From Herpetosiphonaceae bacterium (GTDB taxonomy: Bacteria; Chloroflexota; Chloroflexia; Chloroflexales; Kallotenuaceae): a stretch of 8,326 bases of DNA. The stretch is from positions 1-8,326 of the forward strand of contig JASKZZ010000107.1 of the NCBI GenBank assembly GCA_030147335.1, read 5' to 3'. The number at the start of each line of letters is the position of its first letter. Positions within the stretch are counted from its first letter, which is position 1. This document shows positions 5,270 through 8,326 of the stretch, piece by piece. The translations under genes were made by a program, and so were the position numbers. The notes below the pieces were generated by a model. That model was not told the DNA's origin. It made no database searches and saw nothing but the letters and a program-made list of their open reading frames with translations.

Positions 5270-6328
5270 TTACTCTTCGCCGGCTGCGGCCTCAAGCAGC
5301 TCCTCCATCGGATCTTCGTCGGCTTCGATCATGTTTGGCGCGAGACCAAAGCGCACCGCAACATCGGCCGCGTAGCGTTGGAGATCACGACGGATGCGTA
5401 ATAACGCCACATCCTTTGATTTTGCCTCGAGCATAACGTCGAAGTCGAGGTCATGCGCTGTTCGCATAAAGGTGATGAACTCAAACGGATTAAGGAAATC
5501 GGCGTGGCCGGTCCAGATCGGTTGTTGCAGCACAGTCTCGTTCTTGCCGGTCTTTCGGTTTTTGCGCTTGATCTCACGCATCTCCGTGCGCGGCGACGAG
5601 TAGTGGATTTTGGGCCGCACCCCGGCGGGCCAGGAGCGAACGAAGCGTTCAAGTGTTGGACGCAGCTCCAGCCCTTCGGTGTTGTTGCACCAGAAATGTT
5701 GGTAATCGAAGATCAACGGGACGCCTGTATGGTCATGAATCGCCAATACATCCGCCGCGCTGTAACGAATATCATCATTTTCAAGCACCAGTCGTCGCCT
5801 GACCGGCTCCGGCAAGCGATGATACGTTTCGATCCAACGAGCGCGACCACTTTCTCGATCCCCATACGTGCCGCCGACATGAATAATCAGCACCGCCTCC
5901 GGTCCTAGCTCCATACAGTCCAGCATTTCAGCCTGCACCGTCAAATCCCATATACTTTTATCAACGAGCACGCGGTCAGGACTATTGAGTACAACAAATT
6001 GTGATGGATGAAACGACAGCCGTAGCCCTTGCTGCCGCGCAATTTGGCCTAGCTCGCGCAGCTCAAGGTTACACTCTTGAATTTGACCATGAAACTGTCG
6101 CATGTCAGGATGCGTCACATACGGCGCGATGTCGGATGACATGCGGTACATCGTGATGTCTTGCTTTTTGAGATAAGCGAAAATATCTCGCAGGTAGCCC
6201 AGCGAGACTCGCAGGTGCGGCTCGCTTTGCCAGCGGCGCGCATCATTACTTTTGAGGTCCGGCTGGCCCAGAACCTTGACGGCGAAGCCAAAGCGCAAGG
6301 GTTGGGCGGATGACAGTATATTACTCAT
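5270..6328 (-). CDS. uvsE: UV damage endonuclease (UVDE/UvsE)
   Basis: This 352-residue TIM-barrel enzyme nicks DNA 5' to UV photoproducts and other lesions, starting excision repair independently of UvrABC. The metal-site residues of the family are all visible: H107 (SFHPSQFV), H150 (LIIHVGGTYGDR), E183 (LVLENDD), D208 and H211 (IFDYQHFWCN), K240 and H242 (PKIHYSSPR; the Lys is carboxylated in the Thermus enzyme), H275 (GHADFLNPFEF) and E301 (VMLEAKSKD). A basic insertion of about 20 residues (251-270, including KRKNRKTGKNE) lies between H242 and H275, which are much closer in the Thermus protein. The acidic tail DEDPMEELLEAAAGEE is not part of the core. The ATG at 6328 overlaps the stop of the DHH gene as ATGAGTAA and has no good Shine-Dalgarno, so initiation is probably by translational coupling. 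An earlier in-frame start would give an extension unlike the family. Confidence 0.93.
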   Translation of the reverse strand: MSNILSSAQPLRFGFAVKVLGQPDLKSNDARRWQSEPHLRVSLGYLRDIFAYLKKQDITMYRMSSDIAPYVTHPDMRQFHGQIQECNLELRELGQIARQQGLRLSFHPSQFVVLNSPDRVLVDKSIWDLTVQAEMLDCMELGPEAVLIIHVGGTYGDRESGRARWIETYHRLPEPVRRRLVLENDDIRYSAADVLAIHDHTGVPLIFDYQHFWCNNTEGLELRPTLERFVRSWPAGVRPKIHYSSPRTEMREIKRKNRKTGKNETVLQQPIWTGHADFLNPFEFITFMRTAHDLDFDVMLEAKSKDVALLRIRRDLQRYAADVAVRFGLAPNMIEADEDPMEELLEAAAGEE

Positions 6329-7409
6329 GATCGCTGTTGTGTTGCCTTTCTTGCAGCCGCTCGTCGACGAGCATCTCGGGACCAAAGCCAAGCCCTTCTG
6401 CAAACTCGTTCCAAACGGCGTAACGCAACGCGCCGCCACTGGCTTGGTCGTGACCATTGCCGTACCATTCGCCAGGATTGATCGGCGCGTGCTGCTTCAA
6501 AAACTCCAGCACGTTAACGTTGCGTCCAGAGCGCGCGCTAAAATTGACCAGTTCCGGCAAATACCCGGTGTTGACGCCCATCACAATGTATTTTGGCAAC
6601 CGTGTCCGCCAGATTTGGGCAATTAACGGGTGAATCTGACATGGTGTGTCGATACGGATCATTGCAACATCGTCGCTGAACTTGGGCGATGCCTTTTTCG
6701 CCTCTGCAAATGCTTGGTTAACCTCGGTTTTCGCGGCTTTAATCTGCGCGACCTCAGGCTCGTCGCCTTTGGTTACGTCGCGCGGATCATTCGCTTTGAG
6801 CAGCAGGTTAAGCGCAGGACGCGTATCGCCCGTGGCAGAGCGACGCGGCGCGTTGAGCAGCGTTGTTGCATCGCGCAGCGGCGTGGCCTTATAACGCTGT
6901 TTCGCTTCGGCAAGCTCCCCAAACGGCGCGTTGTCACCGATATCGCTAAGCAGGCTGATTGCTGCAATCCACAGCAAGTCATCGACGCTTGCAACCGCTT
7001 GGCCACACCAATATGCCAGTAAACCCGATGTTGGCGTGGGTTCTTCGCCGTATCCGGTCAGCAGCTCTCCTCGTGGCGGCGTTCCGAGCGGACGATGATG
7101 GTCAATGAGTAGCGTGGGTACGTCCAGAATAGGTTGTGCTCGACTACCTAAGTCGGTAACAATCAGAGCTGATGGCTTGCTCTGACTTAAACGATCGGCA
7201 ACACTGACGGACCATGCGTTCTCGCCTTTGCCGGTCGTTTCAACAACAACGTGATAACCGAGTAGCTGCAACGTACGCGCCAAGATCGCGCCGGCTGCAA
7301 TGCCATCAGCGTCACTGTGACACAGCACAGCTACCGACGAGCTGCGGTCGAGCTGGTCAATAAACGCACGGAAGCGTGCTTGAATATTTTGAACAAACGG
7401 TGTCGGCAC
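6321..7409 (-). CDS. DHH-family phosphoesterase (RecJ/NrnA-like nuclease)
   Basis: The 362-residue protein has the DHH superfamily motifs in order: HSDADGIAAG (31-40, metal ligands H31, D33, D35), TDLG (85-88, D86), DHH (103-105) and SDIGDN (155-160, D156). The C-terminal DHHA1-like part carries GNGHDQASGG (317-326), a variant of the GGGH motif that grips the nucleic acid end. Members are Mn-dependent exonucleases acting on single-stranded DNA, short oligonucleotides or cyclic dinucleotides. At this length it lacks the OB-fold extension of full bacterial RecJ and is closer in size to NrnA or archaeal RecJ-like proteins. Substrate is therefore uncertain, though the repair genes downstream favour DNA end processing. 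The start is a GTG at 7409. It is the first gene of the probable repair operon and overlaps uvsE by 8 bases. Confidence 0.87.
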   Translation of the reverse strand: MPTPFVQNIQARFRAFIDQLDRSSSVAVLCHSDADGIAAGAILARTLQLLGYHVVVETTGKGENAWSVSVADRLSQSKPSALIVTDLGSRAQPILDVPTLLIDHHRPLGTPPRGELLTGYGEEPTPTSGLLAYWCGQAVASVDDLLWIAAISLLSDIGDNAPFGELAEAKQRYKATPLRDATTLLNAPRRSATGDTRPALNLLLKANDPRDVTKGDEPEVAQIKAAKTEVNQAFAEAKKASPKFSDDVAMIRIDTPCQIHPLIAQIWRTRLPKYIVMGVNTGYLPELVNFSARSGRNVNVLEFLKQHAPINPGEWYGNGHDQASGGALRYAVWNEFAEGLGFGPEMLVDERLQERQHNSDHE

Positions 7410-7416
7410 GCATAAT

Positions 7417-7420
7417 CTCC
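7417..7420 (-). promoter_or_regulatory. Ribosome binding site fixing the GTG start of the DHH gene
   Basis: GGAG lies seven bases before the GTG at 7409. An ATG at 7413, in another frame, is only three bases from this site and opens an ORF of just 18 codons. The spacing and the reading frame both choose the GTG. The rest of the gap up to the hairpin at 7472-7508 holds no promoter I can defend. Confidence 0.55.
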
Positions 7421-7471
7421 ACTATGCAGGGGCAACGGGGTATCATCACCAGTAGCACCCTTTGTGCCGTG

Positions 7472-7508
7472 AAAAACACACAGGGACAGGCTATACCTGT
7501 CCCTGTGT
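7472..7508 (-). terminator. Strong intrinsic terminator of the membrane protein gene
   Basis: A perfect 13-bp inverted repeat (arms 7478-7490 and 7496-7508, ACACAGGGACAGG and its complement) encloses a 5-base loop. On the - strand it is followed by G and five U residues (7472-7476). It starts 19 bases after the stop codon at 7528 and separates that gene from the repair operon. It is the cleanest terminator in the window. Confidence 0.85.
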
Positions 7509-7527
7509 AGGTCGCTATTCTGTTAGC

Positions 7528-8326
7528 TTAGATCAATGAACGGCGTTCCAGAACTTGCGCACCAATTCCGAGGCTGGCCAGGAGATAAAATGCGGCTAAT
7601 CCGGCAAATGGAGCGAACACACCCAGTCCCAGCACCAACAATAACTGCACGGCAACACCCCAGAGCGCGCCTCCAATTGTTGTCGCGCCGGTAAGCCGTT
7701 GGCCAAGTGCTTGTCCAACGGCCGCAAGCCCTTGCACGTATGGCAGATGAATCGCCATCATCAGGATGGGAGCGAGCAACAGCCCCACTACCGTAGCTGC
7801 AAGGAGTGCTAGGATCGGGAAAGCCAGCAGAATCAGAAACGCTGTGATCATGATGCCAAGACCAAGCGCGGCCCAAGGTTGATGGGGTAATAGTCGGCTC
7901 GCGCGCAATGTACGGTCTGGCCACAACATCACCACGAGACCTGCCAGCGCCAGTGTTACAAGCGCTCCCAGGAGCGCTCCCAGCCCGCGTACAAGCGAGG
8001 GAGAAAGGGATGTTGTGCTGGAGCTTTGCAAGGCATCGGAAACGGCGAGTGCGCCAAAATTTCGATGAATTGCTCCGGCAACTTGATTCGGAGCCGCCAT
8101 AAGCTGTCCCGCCAGCACATTGCCGCGTATCTGGCTTGTAGGTGCAACTGATACATTGCCGACGAGACTCGCAACATCGCCACGAACATCGCTGCCGATC
8201 GCAATGTCACCTGCAAGCGATGTAACGGCGCCGGTAAGCGGCTGTGTTATTTCTAACGAGCGAAATACTGTAGCGACCGAAGCGTTTGTGGAAGCCGCTG
8301 CCAAAACATTTGCGTCATCATTAATC
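7528..8326 (-). CDS. Bactofilin-like beta-repeat membrane protein (5' end beyond window)
   Basis: The frame is open to the right edge: codons before the TTG at 8302-8304 read INDDANV, so that TTG is probably not the true start and the N-terminus lies outside. Counting from it, residues 22-75 form short hydrophobic beta repeats of the type GDIAIGSDVRGDVASLVGNV and SQIRGNVLAGQ. This is the pattern of polymer-forming (bactofilin-like) beta-helix segments. Residues about 107-128, 145-160, 162-186, 212-228 and 230-247 are hydrophobic membrane segments. The layout of an exported beta-repeat part followed by four or five membrane helices is common in Chloroflexota and other bacteria in proteins of unknown function. 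It probably sits in the cytoplasmic membrane with the repeat domain outside if a signal peptide lies off-window. The stop at 7528 is followed by a strong terminator, so it is the last gene of its transcript. Confidence 0.7.
   Translation of the reverse strand, partial: INDDANVLAAASTNASVATVFRSLEITQPLTGAVTSLAGDIAIGSDVRGDVASLVGNVSVAPTSQIRGNVLAGQLMAAPNQVAGAIHRNFGALAVSDALQSSSTTSLSPSLVRGLGALLGALVTLALAGLVVMLWPDRTLRASRLLPHQPWAALGLGIMITAFLILLAFPILALLAATVVGLLLAPILMMAIHLPYVQGLAAVGQALGQRLTGATTIGGALWGVAVQLLLVLGLGVFAPFAGLAAFYLLASLGIGAQVLERRSLI

Noticed and set aside
4592..5401. Long + strand open frame (269 codons) opposite the glycosylase and the end of uvsE
   Set aside because: Its translation shows no domain and is Ser/Arg/Cys-rich as expected of an antisense shadow. 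The - strand carries two clear enzymes over the same bases.
6329..6457. Longer uvsE start adding 43 residues
   Set aside because: The extension is read from inside the DHH gene in another frame and does not resemble UvsE. The ATG at 6328 forms a tidy ATGAGTAA overlap and gives a family-like N-terminus.
7411..7413. ATG just upstream of the DHH gene as its start
   Set aside because: It is in a different frame that stops after 18 codons and lies only three bases from the GGAG. The GTG at 7409 is in the correct frame and better spaced.
8302..8304. TTG as the start of the bactofilin-like membrane protein
   Set aside because: The frame remains open to the window edge with sensible residues, and no ribosome binding site can be seen, so the gene is treated as 5' partial.
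1..8326. Search for mobile elements, CRISPR arrays, tRNA genes, attachment sites and toxin-antitoxin or defence modules
   Set aside because: I saw no regularly spaced repeats, transposase or integrase motifs, cloverleaf-like sequence or defence-type gene pairs. The genes are housekeeping, signalling and repair in type.

Overview
The window looks like an ordinary chromosomal region of a Chloroflexota bacterium. GC is roughly half by eye. The gene mix fits that phylum: a bactofilin-like beta-repeat membrane protein, a PRC-barrel protein, stand-alone CheY-like receivers and a UvsE/UDG repair set. A Herpetosiphon-like lineage is my best guess, with low confidence because no rRNA or other phylogenetic marker is present. 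I see no tRNA, rRNA, CRISPR array, integrase or insertion sequence.

Layout. On the + strand there is the tail of an unknown gene (1-53), then a Wzx/MATE-type polysaccharide flippase (65-1678). Everything else is on the - strand. The flippase converges on a single-domain response regulator (1730-2188) across a 51-base gap holding a G-quadruplex-type motif. A second single-domain response regulator (2368-2787) lies upstream of it. The two are separated by an intrinsic terminator and a good sigma70-type promoter, so they are independent units. Next comes a two-gene unit: a 43-residue membrane miniprotein (4367-4498) whose stop codon lies inside the Shine-Dalgarno sequence of a 462-residue PRC-barrel protein (2966-4354). 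The PRC-barrel gene ends in a strand-specific hairpin.

The most coherent block is 7409-4588, a three-gene DNA repair operon read on the - strand. A DHH-family phosphoesterase/nuclease overlaps uvsE (UV damage endonuclease) through ATGAGTAA. A uracil-DNA glycosylase of the Fe-S family-4/UdgX group follows after 49 bases. An intrinsic terminator overlaps the last codons of the glycosylase. UvsE would nick at UV photoproducts, the glycosylase would remove uracil, and the DHH protein could process single-stranded ends or short oligonucleotides. The block is bounded upstream by a 13-bp perfect terminator hairpin (7478-7508), which belongs to a membrane protein gene that runs off the right edge.

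Most unusual points: the glycosylase resembles UdgX overall but has Asn where UdgX has its DNA-linking His, and Gln in place of the motif-1 Glu; the PRC-barrel protein carries three ungapped copies of a 45-residue module; and the coupled 43-residue membrane ORF is easy to miss. I found no convincing new defence or mobile system.
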